DNA from: Enoplolaimus lenunculus
Lineage: Eukaryota > Nematoda > Enoplea > Enoplida > Thoracostomopsidae
NCBI GenBank assembly: GCA_030248215.1
Contig: JASANG010002646.1
Coordinates: 62,001-126,000, forward strand
Direction: 5' to 3'
Length of the DNA: 64,000 nt
Under the pieces are notes generated by a model. It was not told the DNA's origin and searched no databases. It saw only the letters and a list, made by a program, of their open reading frames with translations. This document shows, piece after piece, positions 1 through 10,760 of the stretch (the first letter of the stretch is position 1; each line of letters begins with the position of its first letter). The position numbers were made by a program, and so were the translations under genes.

Positions 1-50
1 ATATAGTTTGTGCTGGCGAACGCTAGCGAACGAAAAGACCAAATTGAGTA

Positions 51-200
51 TTAATTAAAAGTCTACTGCTAAAATTCGGTGTTTTGAAATTTCACAAAGG
101 GGGCCTGTTTGGTGTGAAAACCTTCGTCGATTTGGAATCAGGCGGTGAGCGCCAATACTGGGTCTCTCCGCCGCGACGAAACGAAAACTTTAACCAATGA
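51..200 (+). CDS. possible terminal exon of an unknown gene
   Basis: An open stretch ends in TGA at 198-200 and reads ...GGLFGVKTFVDLESGG then ERQYWVSPPRRNENFNQ. It has no in-frame ATG, so if real it is the last exon of a plus-strand gene that begins before the window; a 3' splice site could lie near position 98 (CACAAAG). Codon use (GGC, GAG, CGC, CCG) is less AT-rich than the surrounding repeats. No family was recognised. It could equally be chance, being about 50 codons long. Confidence 0.2.
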   Translation, partial: LIKSLLLKFGVLKFHKGGLFGVKTFVDLESGGERQYWVSPPRRNENFNQ

Positions 201-279
201 CTTTCCAAAAATGACTGGCTCTTGTACATTACTGCCCGCATTTACGATTTAGGCTTTGGATTAAAGCGTTTTTCGAAAC

Positions 280-575
280 GTAAGCCTAAGCCTGAGCCTA
301 AGCCTAAGCCTGATCGTTAGCCTAAGCCTAAGCGTAAGCCTAAGCCTGAGCGTAAGCCTAAGCCTGACCGTAGGCCTAAGCCTAAGCGTAAGCCTAAGCG
401 TAAGCCTATGCCTGACCGTAAGCCTAAGCCTGAGCGTAAGCGTAAGCCTAAGCGTAAGCCTAAGCCTGACCGTAAGCCTAAGCCTGACCGCAATCCTAAG
501 CCTGAACGCAAGCCTAAGCCTGTAAGCCTAAGCGTGAGCCTAAGCCTGAGCATAAGCCTAAGCGTGTCGGGGCGT
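280..575. repeat. degenerate TTAGGC-type hexamer array
   Basis: About 295 bp of AAGCCT/AAGCGT/GACCGT hexamers in the plus orientation, that is a decayed (TTAGGC)n array read on the minus strand. It starts about 60 bp past the stop codon of the SLC22-like gene, so it probably lies in that gene's 3' untranslated region. Arg/Lys/Pro-rich and Leu/Arg-rich open frames across it are by-products of the hexamer. No inverted ends of the GGCC element family were found around it. Confidence 0.85.
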
Positions 576-633
576 CGCATACAAAGGCACCAATAGCATA
601 GCTGCTTATAACAACGGCTGGGAACAATGAATT

Positions 634-3600
634 TTAACAATTTCGCCTCGGCAATGTTTTCCGGTTGCCTTCTATTTTAGCATCGTCAATCTCGTCTGGC
701 AACGGTTCATCTTTTGTTTCCGGAAAACACGTCGGAGCAATGACACAAAGGCCAAACGCCAACAAACCGTACACAACGAACGGGATATGGCCACCAAACG
801 CAACGGCGAGGAACGCAATTTGAGGTCCGATGACTGACCCGAGCCGCGAACCGACGTTACACACAGCCCGTGCCATATTTCGAACTGACGTTGGAAACAA
901 CTCGACACTGTAGAGATGGTTGATTTTCCAAATTGGATCAATCATTGACGCACATATCACAACAATTCCAATCAAAGCTCCGCGTGTAGTTTGAACCCCT
1001 GTCATGATGTCTTCTTCACTTGTTACGGATGTATTTTCACCCCCCGAGCACGGAGTAAACTCTGAGTGCTCGTCTAAGGTCTTAATACTTGGCGTAGCGT
1101 AACTCAGTCCAACCAGAGTCCAACAACATACACAAGTGATCGTAACAAAAACAATCAAAATTGGCCGTCGTCCAACGCCACCAACTCGATCGACAAATTG
1201 TGGGATTTGACCCGAAGCGCCTTTGAAAAGCCCCATTGCGAATGTTGCTAAGAAACGGTTGCCAGGCAACGATTGTCCGATGCTAAAGTAAATTCCGAAT
1301 GAAATGATGCTTGACGCTAACCACGAGTACGAGAGTGCGAGCAACGGGCGTACGATTGGACCACAACGAATCAGATCAGCGTAGGTGTAGTCGTGCGATG
1401 ACGTCATTGGATCACAGTCACGTATTCCTGGTGACGTCATTGGATCACAGTGACGTATTCTTGGTGATGTCATCGGCAGCTGAATACAGTTTTCAAGTAT
1501 TGGTTGAAAAGCAGGCATCTCATCGCATTTGTGCACTCCTGTTGATTCCGTACTCGTGAGAGCGCATTCGTGGACTCGTGGTGATATTACAGACGTTTGG
1601 ATACATTTGTTCACTCCAGGCGAAACGATAGGCAACTCTTCGGAAACTCCTGATGATAAAATAGGCGTCTCAGTATAACTATCGCTTCCTGGTAACATCA
1701 CGAGAGTGGTCTGAATACTTTTTTGCGCTCCCGGAGTTGAAACGTGTTTGTCACTGGGTACTCTTGGCGACCAAACAGGTATCTCGATGTATTCCTGTAC
1801 TCCTGATGGCGTTGTTTCACCCGGAGGCGTTGTGGAAACATTGGATGACAACGGAGCAATAAATTGTGCTCTTTCGCGATTCGAGACAAGATTTGATAAT
1901 GTCGTTTCCATAGTGACACTATTTGGCAGCAGGAGGTCAGTTGCCAGGAGTTCAACGTCGGTATTTTCATTGACATTTTGTTCCGTTTTGCCCATTTTTG
2001 CTGTCCCAGACGACTGCTTGCGATTTTCCAACGCCGATCTGGGATTCTCCAAGGCTGAACGCAGTCCCGACGTGGTTGTTGTGGCTTTAGTCATGCCGCC
2101 GCGGCCTGAAAACCGGCGATTGATAGCGGCGATTTTGTTCAGAATTGAACTCGCTTCGGTCCATCGCTCTCTTTGTGCCAGCCATCGCGGAGATTCATCA
2201 ATAAAAGCGATGAAACCGAAACAAATTGCAGACTGACAAGCGAGACAAATGTGATACCTGAAAATAATTTTTAGACCTGATCAAAATCGATTATCCAAGC
2301 GGATACTTGTTTCCTTCCCCCTTCCGCAGAAATTTTCCGCCAACACAACGATCCTGAGCCGAAGCCTAAGTTACAGCCTTACAAATAAGCTTAAGCTTAT
2401 TAAGCTATAGCATAAGCCTGAGCCTAAATTCAAGCCGAGTTCGTCAAACCTAAGCTTGAGCCGAAGCCTAAGCAAGTGATAATGTAATAATTTATACACT
2501 GCGGTGTGATACAACTTACGAATTCCATCAAATTAACACTAGTTTGAGTGAGGAACGCAAGAAGTACCCACAGGGTGTTAAGCCAGCACAGGTTCGCTCA
2601 AAATCTACTTGCAAACCGATACCGGAACCGGCTTAACTCCAAGCGGAACCGGAGCGGAACTTTCGGTCGAACCTGGTTTAAAGGTCGACCGACCGCTTAG
2701 TCCTGCGGTATTTTTGTCCACCCGATTTTTAGGCAATTTTTTGAATTGGTAGCACAAGAAACCCTCTTTCGAAATATTTAGAGAATGTACTCGTCGACGA
2801 AATCCGGACTAACCCTGTCAGGTCAACAGGCGAAGTCGTTTCTGACTTAGAAAAACCTATTCTAGAAATTTAGCCGAAACGTAGCCGTGTATTTTATATC
2901 AGTAAGTGTACAACTTAATGTAATTTGCACTATAGAATCCAGCAAGCTATACAAAAGCATGTAAAAGTATTCAGGGTTCCAACCGGAACTAGATTTTGTC
3001 GGAAGCGGAATCGGAATCGGAATGAAATTTTTCTGTCGGAGCCGGAATCGGAATCGGTATCAAGGTTTAGTAATTCTATTAAAAAGTTAAAGGTGTATGA
3101 CATAACTTTTGTTGCAGTATGCCTGTTTCCGTAACTGTTCACAGTTTCAGTAAAAATTGTTTATATAGCTAACGGAATACGCGTAACAACTCGGCACATT
3201 TACTAAGAAAAAACAACAGAATAATTGCAAATGAACGAAACAAAACGACACAAGCAAAATCTAAGTTCAATCGTCTTAAAACTCATAACCAAAAAATCAG
3301 AATTCCGGCATCGGAGCAGCAGTCAGCCGGAATCGAAATCGGAAGTCAAATTTTGCCAGAAATTTAGCCGGAATCGGAATTCCGATGGAACCCTGGTGTA
3401 TATTATATACTCTGAGTAACTTACAACTATCTGGCATGTGAGATAATATACAATGTGAAGAGTGTAACAATTGGCCCATATATAGAACAGGGCCAGAACA
3501 GTAGTCTAAGCATGTTCCTAAGCCTAAGCCTAAGCCTAAGCCTAAGCCTAAGCAAACAATTTAGTCTAAATTTTAAACTGACTCTATTACAACCCCTCTG

Positions 3601-4824
3601 GAAAACGATCCGGCACCGTTCTGTGCATGAGCCATTATATACTATGCGTATGTTTAGCCCAAATTCTCCGCAAGACATGACGCCCCCTCGAGCTCAAGCA
3701 TCAAGTTCCTATCGCTGAGTTGCGCTGGTGAACAACTCCCGTCGGACGGAGAGTCCAAGAATCGAACCTAAACGTGAGGCAAAAGGTTCAACTCAACTCA
3801 CCAAAAGAAATGACCTGTCAAATATCCGGTAACCGCCATACACATCATCCCAAACGGAAATCCATTCATTGAAACGCAAAATAGACGCCATCCGGATCCA
3901 ACATTTTCAAGCAAAATAATCAAATTTGTCACTAAATATCCACCAACAAAAAATCCCAACGCAAACAGACAAACGAGAATCAATGAAACAGGAGCACACA
4001 GGATGCCAGCACCAGCGATGGCTAAGTTTCCAACCATGACCCCTAAAAGGGTCGATAGACAAACCGGCCGGCGCCCCCAACGATCAGCAATATGTCCAAA
4101 TATCACTGAGCCAACAATGCCACCAGTCATCACAGATGTCGACAGAAGCGTGGGAATGTACGAAGATCCAGCATCGTTCAAACGCTGCGACGTCGACGAC
4201 GTCACATTATGTCTGGAACCGTGGGAATACGATGACGACTGATTGTCGAGCGTGGGATATTTTGACGAATTTTCCCACGGTAATGTAACACAACATGATA
4301 TTCCCAGCAGACGCCAGCCGATAGCAGACGCAGAATCGTGTGGAGGTGTTGCACAGGTTAAATGCATTAAAAGCGAGTAAAAAACACTGGTTGTATCGTC
4401 CGCGGTTACGTCATCGGAAATGTTTCGCTGAAAAAGTGACATCATTTTTTGGTTTCGAGAAATTTGAGACAAATCAGAAATAATCATATTTGTACCGTTG
4501 TTCACAGCACCAAAAAAAGCTTTTGAGACCAAAACGTCTGATATGTTATTAGTTGATGATAAATTAAATGCATGCAGAGTGACATTTGGTCCTTGATAAA
4601 TAGCTGGAAATTCACTAAAATTATGGGTAACAGTCATCTTTGGTTGAGTTTCACCACAGCGGTTCGCGAATTGCAACGAGTCAGTCAAAATTCCGTCATA
4701 CACAGTACACAACATACTGCCAGTGATACAAAAATATGCAAATTGTGTCGCAAAGAACAGCCGGATTTGATACGCACCGAAATTGCCAACTTCATTTAAA
4801 TGGTCATCAAATGTAGTTTTGGCC
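634..4824 (-). CDS. SLC22-like organic ion transporter (MFS), first exon missing
   Basis: Plasma-membrane major-facilitator transporter of the SLC22 organic cation/anion type. The exon at 4824-3802 encodes the first membrane segment (FDDHLNEVGNFGAYQIRLFF), a long extracellular loop, and GHIADRWGRR, the MFS loop 2-3 signature. The exon at 2257-634 encodes DESPRWL (family motif PESPRWL), DRVGGVGRRP in the second half, YSVELFPTSVRNMARA (family YxxELxPTxxRN) and the closing PETKDEPLPDEIDD. The 1540-bp intron (3801-2258, phase 2) joins GHFFW to YHICLA without loss. The 4824 exon begins in codon phase 2, so an ATG exon lies upstream; I could not find it. The product exceeds 880 residues, against about 550 for the family. 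The surplus lies in the extracellular loop (about 200 residues) and in the loop between membrane segments 6 and 7, which holds about ten 11-13 residue repeats. Family is certain; substrate is unknown. Confidence 0.9.
1390..1815 (-). repeat. coding minisatellite, 13-residue repeats
   Basis: Inside the SLC22-like reading frame the central cytoplasmic loop consists of degenerate repeats, for example SPGVNKCIQTSVI, SPRVHECALTSTE, STGVHKCDEMPAF and QPILENCIQLPMT, then two shorter units SPRIRHCDPMT and SPGIRDCDPMT. The unit is 39 bp (33 bp in the last two). The frame stays open throughout, which suggests selection to keep it. Confidence 0.8.
2972..3395. mobile_element. CAGGG-ended hAT-like MITE, diverged copy
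   Basis: Ends are inverted: CAGGGTTCCAACCGGAACTA on the left and, reversed, CAGGGTTCCATCGGAATTCC on the right. The inside is rich in GGAATCGGAA. It lies in the SLC22 intron. The flanks (AAAGTATT and GTGTATAT) do not match well, so the target duplication is lost or I have an end slightly wrong. Confidence 0.6.
3396..3790. mobile_element. decayed TTAA element with tRNA-like core, split by a GGCC element
   Basis: Diverged copy of the family at 11753, 22897 and 43034: it shares the CTCCGCAAGACATGACG block, the TCAAGTTCCTATCGCTGAG region and a right end of the GTGAGGCAAAAGGTTCAA type. A GGCC element (3473-3633) sits inside it. Its right end lies about 11 nt into the SLC22 intron, counted from the 5' splice site at 3801. 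Confidence 0.6.
3473..3633 (+). mobile_element. GGCC element with TTAGGC core
   Basis: Left end GGCCCATATATAGAACAGGG, then ACAGTAGT, then six AAGCCT units, then TTAGTCTAAA and ACTCTATTACA, then a right end matching the left in reverse (GTTCTGTGCATGAGCC). No target duplication is visible. Confidence 0.75.
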
Positions 4825-5204
4825 CTTAAAATATAAATAAAACAAGTGTTAAAACTGTCGTTTTGGTGCTTAAAATATAAATAAAACAAGTGTTGAAGAT
4901 GTAGTTTTGTTGCTTGGAATATAAATAAAACAAGTGTTAAAAATGTAGTTTTGTTGCTTAAAATATATATAAAACAAGTGTTAAAAATGCCGTTTTGGTG
5001 CTTAAAATATAAATAAAACAAGTGTTAAAAATGTCGTTTTGGTGCTTAAAATATAAATAAAACAAGTGTTAAAAATGTCGTTTTGGTGCTTAAAATATAA
5101 ATAAAACAAGTGTTGAAAATGTAGTTTTTGTACTTAAAATATAAATAAAACAAGTGTTAAAAATGTAATTTTAATGCTCAAAATACAAATAAAACAAACG
5201 TTGG
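4815..5204. repeat. 44-bp minisatellite overlapping an SLC22 splice acceptor
   Basis: Nearly nine units of exactly 44 bp (CTTAAAATAT recurs at 4825, 4869, 4913 and on to 5177). On the minus strand each unit contains TTTATATTTTAAG followed by CAAAAC(T/G)ACATTT, which is the 3' splice site of the SLC22 exon at 4824 and its first dozen or so bases. The array therefore repeats a real splice acceptor. Confidence 0.9.
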
Positions 5205-5347
5205 TTTTAACTTTATCTTAAGTACATTTAGTGTCAAAACTGTGTAATATCGTAGCCACAGTGCCAACTCTGCCATATCGCCAAACGTCAGCATAAACGT
5301 ATAACACTGGTTCAAGCAGCAACAGCAGTTCGTGAGCAATGTGCGCC

Positions 5348-5482
5348 AACATATACAACAGGGCCGTAACAGTAGTATAGGCATATTTCAAAGCCAAAGC
5401 AAAAACATTAGCCTAAAGCTTAACCTAACTCTCTATTGCAGTATCATAGAAAAACGTTCCGTCCTTGATCTTTACATGGACC
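5348..5482 (+). mobile_element. GGCC element, short core
   Basis: ACAGGGCCGTAACAGTAGTA on the left and AAAAACGTTCCGTCCTTGAT then CTTTACATGGACC on the right. The core holds TTAGCCTAAAGCTTAACC with little hexamer expansion. Confidence 0.65.
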
Positions 5483-5649
5483 GCAATGTGAAACAAAAAT
5501 ATGTACATTGCAAATTGTGTCATACGATATAATAGAACTTTTGTTCAGCCATTGGTTCTGCTAAAGCCCCAAATTATAAATTTTGTCAAAATCTCATTAT
5601 TTTCGGCTAATTTCGGTGCTGGCATCGAATAACCAAAAACCCTATAGAC

Positions 5650-5827
5650 TCTCGGGCCGTAGCCAAGGGGGGGGGGCAGAGGGGGCTCAGCCCCCCTCCC
5701 GCCTAGAAAATTTTGGGCCCCCCTAGAAAGTTTTCAACCTTGCTTGAAAACTCTTGGAAAACCCTTGAATGCCCTCCTGAAAATTTTTTTTAGCCCCCCC
5801 TAGCAAGGTGAGCTGGCTACGGGCCTG
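5650..5827. mobile_element. GGCCCGTAGCC-ended MITE
   Basis: Left end CGGGCCGTAGCCAAGGGG, right end GAGCTGGCTACGGGCCTG (inverted). G-rich and C-rich runs fill the inside. AGACTC occurs on both sides, a possible remnant of the target duplication. Confidence 0.7.
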
Positions 5828-6210
5828 GAGACTCACCGCTGGTAGCCAAGTTTTCAGCTAACAGGTGAGAGTAGTGTTACGGTTTTAAAGCAACACGAGA
5901 CTCGATGCATTAATTGAAAACCGTGTCGTATGACGTCATACTTGACTCAAAATTTAAATTCCATTTATTTTTTCAAATTTAATTTTCGGTAAAACTTTTA
6001 TGAATGATGTCATGTTTAACCAAACAGATTCAATCTCATCATAGCATTTACTAGAGTTGAAAAAACTGTAAAAACATGATTTTGACAGATTTCAACTTAA
6101 TCGTAAACTTTCTCGTCCAGACATTTCGCAAAATTTTCAGATATTGGTTGGTATACAAGTTAGGTTCCAGATTGAGTTTAAAAGCTTATAAGTTTCAGGT
6201 TAAGCTTACG
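5828..6210. other. no gene recognised
   Basis: AT-rich sequence between two mobile elements; I see no conserved reading frame or repeat. Confidence 0.5.
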
Positions 6211-6211
6211 C

Positions 6212-6362
6212 GCCCGTGTACAGATCAGGGGCACAGAGTTTTCTTCTATGTGACTAGAATAGACGTAGCTTAAGATTTAGACTATTTTTTTCGCTTGACT
6301 TTAGGCTTAGGCTTAAAAATATGCTTTTATAATACTGTTCCGCCTCTGTTGTTTACAATGGT
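6212..6362 (-). mobile_element. GGCC element, inverted, decayed
   Basis: GCCCGTGTACAGATCAGGGG at the left and AATACTGTTCCGCCTCTGTT at the right, with TTTAGGCTTAGGCTTAAAAA between. Confidence 0.6.
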
Positions 6363-6643
6363 CAGCTCACGCTTTTGGTGATGTTTAACGGTAAGCATGT
6401 TGGCGAAAGTGTACAAAAGACTTTGGTACCTTGGTCTGAGCGGCTCGTTTGATCTTTCCAAAGCTTTATCGAATTCGTCTTCTGCCGCCATCTCCCATAT
6501 GTAAATTACTGCCAATCCACTACATGTATTACGCTATGATTTATACATTTTTCATTTTTTTCAACTTTTTAAATTAAATATATTAGTTCTACAACTGAAC
6601 TGAGCGTTGCAGCATAATTTAATCAAATGTGATTGAGGTTAAC

Positions 6644-6910
6644 CACCCCGTAGAAAAATTGTGTCCCCCTAGAAAATTGTCACCTGAAAATTTTTTAACT
6701 CCCTTAGCAATGGCGGATCCATGGGGAGGCCACCCCGGCCGTGGGCCCCCCCAACAGCATCTCGACAAAAATTATATAGCAATTTTATGACAATAATTCG
6801 TGGTTTGTGTGCGGGTCAAAAGTAAGTTTATTACCTGTGAAATTTTGCCCCCCCCATTTTGACATCCTGGATCCGCCACTGTCCCTTAGCAATGCAAGCA
6901 CGCTACGGGC
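6644..6910. mobile_element. GGCCCGTAGCC-ended MITE interrupted by a CAGTGGCGG element
   Basis: Recognisable halves (ACCCCGTAGAAAAATT... and ...GCAAGCACGCTACGGGCG) flank the inserted element at 6708-6881. The copy is older than the insertion. Confidence 0.55.
6708..6881. mobile_element. CAGTGGCGG-ended hAT-like MITE, 174 bp
   Basis: Ends CAATGGCGGATCC and GGATCCGCCACTG. An exact 8-bp target duplication TCCCTTAG flanks it (6700-6707 and 6882-6889). Inside lie GGCCACCCCGGCCGTGGGCC and a C-run. Confidence 0.85.
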
Positions 6911-7124
6911 GTGCTGTTCGTGCAAAGGATACACTGCAACTGTAGGGTTAGGGTCATTCCGAAGTATGTGTCTTTTTAGCTCAGGAAATTTGTCGCTGCA
7001 CTACATTTTCACATCAAAATCCTTAAATTGTTTTCGGCTCTTATACACTTCGCACATTGGGTTTAGGCTCCCACAACCTTTAGGCCCCGACGGGCTTTAG
7101 GATCCAACAGGCGTTCGGCTTCCA

Positions 7125-7329
7125 CACTGCAAAACATGGTGAGCCAAATTGGCTCTCTCCGAAATAGGCATTTCTTGACTACACAAGCTGAGTGTCAAAA
7201 TTCGACTCTGCCAGAGTCAAATTGAGTCGAGATTTGACTCGGGTGGAGACGAATTTTGACTCAGTTTGTGTAGTCAGGAAAAGCCTATTTTGAGCAGAGA
7301 CTCAATTTGACTCACCATTTTTTGCAGTG
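7125..7329. mobile_element. CACTGC foldback MITE
   Basis: CACTGCAAAACATGGTGAG at the left and, reversed, the same at the right (CACCATTTTTTGCAGTG). The arms of about 95 bp can pair almost end to end; GAGTCAAA/TTTGACTC dyads are nested in the middle. Confidence 0.8.
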
Positions 7330-8400
7330 CACATGATGCTTTAAGCTCCCACAGCCATTAGGCTCCCACGGGCTTTAACTTCCCACAGGTTTTACGCCCC
7401 ACAGGCTTTAACCTTCAACTAAACACTGTGCCCAAGCACCAAGCCCCAGTCTTAACCTTAAATGTGAGCGGCGAGTGTACAACAACCCGTTATGCTTTTG
7501 AAATGTTCTGTTATGAATATATCCGTTCATCGGTTGTTAATCGCAACCGGATATCCGGTCTCGATCTTACAATCTATCGGGTTCCGCTATTCTTGCTCTG
7601 GCACACGGGCTAGAAAATTAGTTTTTAGGTTACAACTAAAATTATAACAATCATTTACAAAAGCCTAGCAATTCACAATTGCTACTACAGCTAAAGATAA
7701 CGATTTCTTACGTGGTCAGAAGAATGAAGTCTTGCATGTACGTCAGGGTTGAAACCAGCCCGGGCCAATGCCCGTCGGGCGGCCCGAGCCCACTTTTTCC
7801 CACGGGAATAACAAATCACCGCAGTTTCCCATGCCAGAGCGTCAGCCTTGATAGTGTTTACGACATTGGTCCAAAATTATTTTCCTACTATTCGGATAGA
7901 AACGTTTGTTTTGTTTATATTTCCTCACGACCGATTGACATGTATGACAAGTACTTAATTTGCAACTATAGTGTTGATAACATTTTTTGAAGTATATACG
8001 GGATATTTATGTTTTTCTATGAATTTCGCAGCGGACATTGTCCTGTTGTGCTGGATGGACCCATAAATTTCTAAAAGCTGGGCCACAGGCGATGCACCAG
8101 TGGAAAAAAACTCGCAGGCCAGGCCAATCGAGGGTGAAGTCGAACGTTACCTTTGTGCTAAACCTAAATACAACAGGTTTTGAACCCTATCGGGGAACCT
8201 AGACCGGGATTGCCCTCCAGTGTTGAGGTGCATCAGACGCGTAGCCAGCCAAATTCAATAGAATGCTGTTCTGCAGGGCGACGTTTGAACTGGCTCTTAA
8301 TAAATGCTGGTCAACAACGTCTGCATAAAGTTTGCTGCAATCTGAAAAATTATGCTGCATCCGCTAATTTTCTATTATTAAAAGCCTAGAAAAAATATTT
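7330..8400. other. no gene recognised
   Basis: Mixed AT-rich sequence. Short GGCTTTA/CCCACAGG motifs recur near 7330-7420. Open frames of 60-100 codons occur but show no family features. Confidence 0.5.
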
Positions 8401-8401
8401 G

Positions 8402-8618
8402 GGCCCATGTATAGAACACGGCCGAATCGCTTTCCGGAGAGGCTATAATAGAGTCAGTTTAAGCTTTAGACTAATTTTTTTTGGCTTAGGCTTAGGAATA
8501 GGCTCATCCATACGCTTAGGCTTAGGCTTACGCTTAGGAATAGGCTCATCCACACGCTTAGGCTTAGGCTTAGGAATATGCCTATACTACTGTTCCGCCC
8601 CTGTTGTTTACATTAGCC
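8402..8618 (-). mobile_element. GGCC element with TTAGGC core, inverted
   Basis: GGCCCATGTATAGAACACGG, then CTTTAGACTAA, three blocks of GGCTTAGGCTTAGG separated by AATAGGCTCATCC, then AATATGCCTATACTACTGTT and the right end. No target duplication. Confidence 0.75.
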
Positions 8619-8639
8619 AGCGCGGCGTCGCGCAACGAA

Positions 8640-9056
8640 CTTAGCAATACCCTAAATTACGGTTATGTAACAAATTCAAATCCAATGAAACCCCAAATAT
8701 CAAGGCAAAATAGTACCTAAATCGCTTTAGAATAATACAAAATATTCTATTGAATCAATACCGACAGCTGGAAGTGTCACATATGCTATAAATTAGTTAT
8801 TTTTCTCGTTTTGTCTAAAACTGAACTTGACATCTATCGATAATGCATAAAAGCTAAAATCAAAACAAAAACAAGTCGGGGTGTGCAAGGATAGGCTGTC
8901 TTTCATCACACTTTCCGTCCCACCCAGCTGGTAGCTCGCCTACAAAAAAATAATTGTATTCTCGGGGGTCTACCGACACCCCCTGAATACACCGTAACAA
9001 ATTCAGGGCACTATAAGCAGGATGGGGGGCTGTCGTTTCCCCAAACCCATCAAACT
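8640..9056. other. no gene recognised
   Basis: AT-rich; nothing recognisable. Confidence 0.5.
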
Positions 9057-9622
9057 CTCAGGCCCGTAGCCAGTTCACTTCGCTAGGGGGGCTAAAAAAT
9101 TTTCAGGAGGGCAGTGGCGGAACCAGGGTCTCAAAATGGGGGGGGCAAAATTTCACAGGTAACAAACTTATTTTTGACCCATACTGCCGTGACCCAAATA
9201 AGAGGAGGGTCCCCATTTTGAGTCCCAATTAATCGAGTTCGTATCCCTAATAAGAGTCCGTAAGCGGATAGAGTGTCTATAACTAAACCGTAATTAGAAT
9301 CCATAAATGTCTATTATCCCTAATTGTAGCGCATGACTCCAGGGCCAAATAAAGGTGAGTTCGAAACTTTAAAGCGTGCTTATGCTATTATGTATAAAAC
9401 AGAGAAATAAACAGAGTAGAACAGCAATTGACACTATATAATTTTTGTCGAGATGCTGTTGGAGGGCCACGCAGTGGCCCCACCCATAAATCCGCCATTG
9501 CAGGAGGGGCATTCAAAGATTTTCACTGAGTTACAAGCAAGGTTGAAAACTTTCTAAAGGATCCAAAATTTTCCAGGGAGGGGCTGAGAGGACCCCCCTA
9601 CCCCCCATTGGCTACGGGTCCG
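9057..9622. mobile_element. GGCCCGTAGCC-ended MITE interrupted by a CAGTGGCGG element
   Basis: Left part CAGGCCCGTAGCCAGTTCAC..., right part ...CCATTGGCTACGGGTCCG. The element at 9112-9500 sits inside and duplicated CAGGAGGG of this host element. Confidence 0.75.
9112..9500. mobile_element. CAGTGGCGG-ended hAT-like MITE, 389 bp
   Basis: Ends CAGTGGCGGAACC and ATCCGCCATTG. Exact 8-bp target duplication CAGGAGGG at 9104-9111 and 9501-9508. Longer than the other two copies, with extra internal sequence (9180-9440). Confidence 0.85.
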
Positions 9623-9629
9623 CTCAAAC

Positions 9630-10360
9630 TATAAAATTGTTAGAGTGTGTTTTTGGCGTTCCAGTATGAAAAATAGATACATTTCCCAACGGATGTCACA
9701 CACAGCTTCGAATTCCAAGGCGTCCCTACTTTATTTGGTTATTGTACATTTCATGCATATTTAAATTTAAAGCTTAATAATAGCACTGCCGGAGCCGGCA
9801 GAGGTGGGCGCTTCCTCCAAATTCCACGGTGGGGCCCCCCAACTCGCGAGCGAGAAGCCAGACCCATTTTAAAACTTAAGCGGTTTTTGTTTCAACCGGT
9901 ACCGGTATGGGCCCCTTTAGGGATGTGGATTCCCCAAATGAGGGGAATGGTGGTGGCTGCACCGGCCGTGAATAATACACCTTGGCATTGGTAGGCGTTT
10001 TCTTAAACCTAAGCCTAAAAATTTCGAAAGTGCAAATATACACGAATATTATTTTATCTTCATGAAATCGAAGCTACAGCGCAAGAAAAGTCACTTCAAG
10101 GTAATATTGGCGACAGATTTTAAACACATCAACTCGTCGTCCGACAACTTGTAAACACCGACTTGAAAATTTGTACGGCTGGGTGAATGGCTGCTCCGGT
10201 CCTGTATATAAACACACCAGAATCATGGTACTCTCACGCATTGTGAAACCAAGAACAATCAGAAATTAAAGCATACACAAATATTCCGTATATCGAAGTA
10301 AAAATGAACAACAAAATATAAATACATACTATAAATATAACAACAACATTTAATCTATAA
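9630..10360. other. no gene recognised
   Basis: Unassigned sequence, including a GC-richer patch at 9790-9975 (GCCGGAGCCGGCAGAGG) that may be a decayed element. No coding evidence. Confidence 0.5.
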
Positions 10361-10760
10361 TGTGTGTGTCTATTTCGAAAAAAGAACATTCAATATATAT
10401 CATTGTTGTCTATCTCGAAAAACAACAACAACAATCAACATAGTGGGTGTCTATCTCGAAAAACAACAACAACAATCAACATAGTGGGTATCTCTCCAAA
10501 ATAACAACAACAATCAATATATATTGTGGGTGTCTATCTCCAAAAATAACAACAACAATCAAGATATATTGTGGGTGTCTATCTCCAAAAATAACAACAA
10601 CAATCAAGATATATTGTGGGTGTCTATCTCCAAAAATAACAGCAACAATCAAGATATATTGTGGGTGTCTATCTCCAAAAATAACAAAAACAATCAATAT
10701 AAATTGTGTTGTCTATCTCCAAAAATAACAACAACAATCAATATAGTGTGTGTCTGTCTC
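10361..10760. repeat. 45-bp minisatellite
   Basis: About eight units with GTGGGTGTCTATCTC and AATAACAACAACAATCAA. The period is 45 bp in the central units (10526, 10571, 10616), a multiple of three, so repetitive open frames on both strands are by-products. Confidence 0.9.

Noticed and set aside
280-575. A true chromosome end at the left edge
   Set aside because: The hexamers are decayed, do not reach the window edge, and similar arrays occur in both orientations throughout.
4825-5021. N-terminal extension of the SLC22 protein through the 44-bp repeats
   Set aside because: Homology to the family begins at the AG/G boundary at 4824 and the upstream residues are frame-rotated repeat translation.
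8394-8626. 8-bp target duplication for the GGCC element at 8402
   Set aside because: The flanks AATATTTG and AGCGCGGC do not match.
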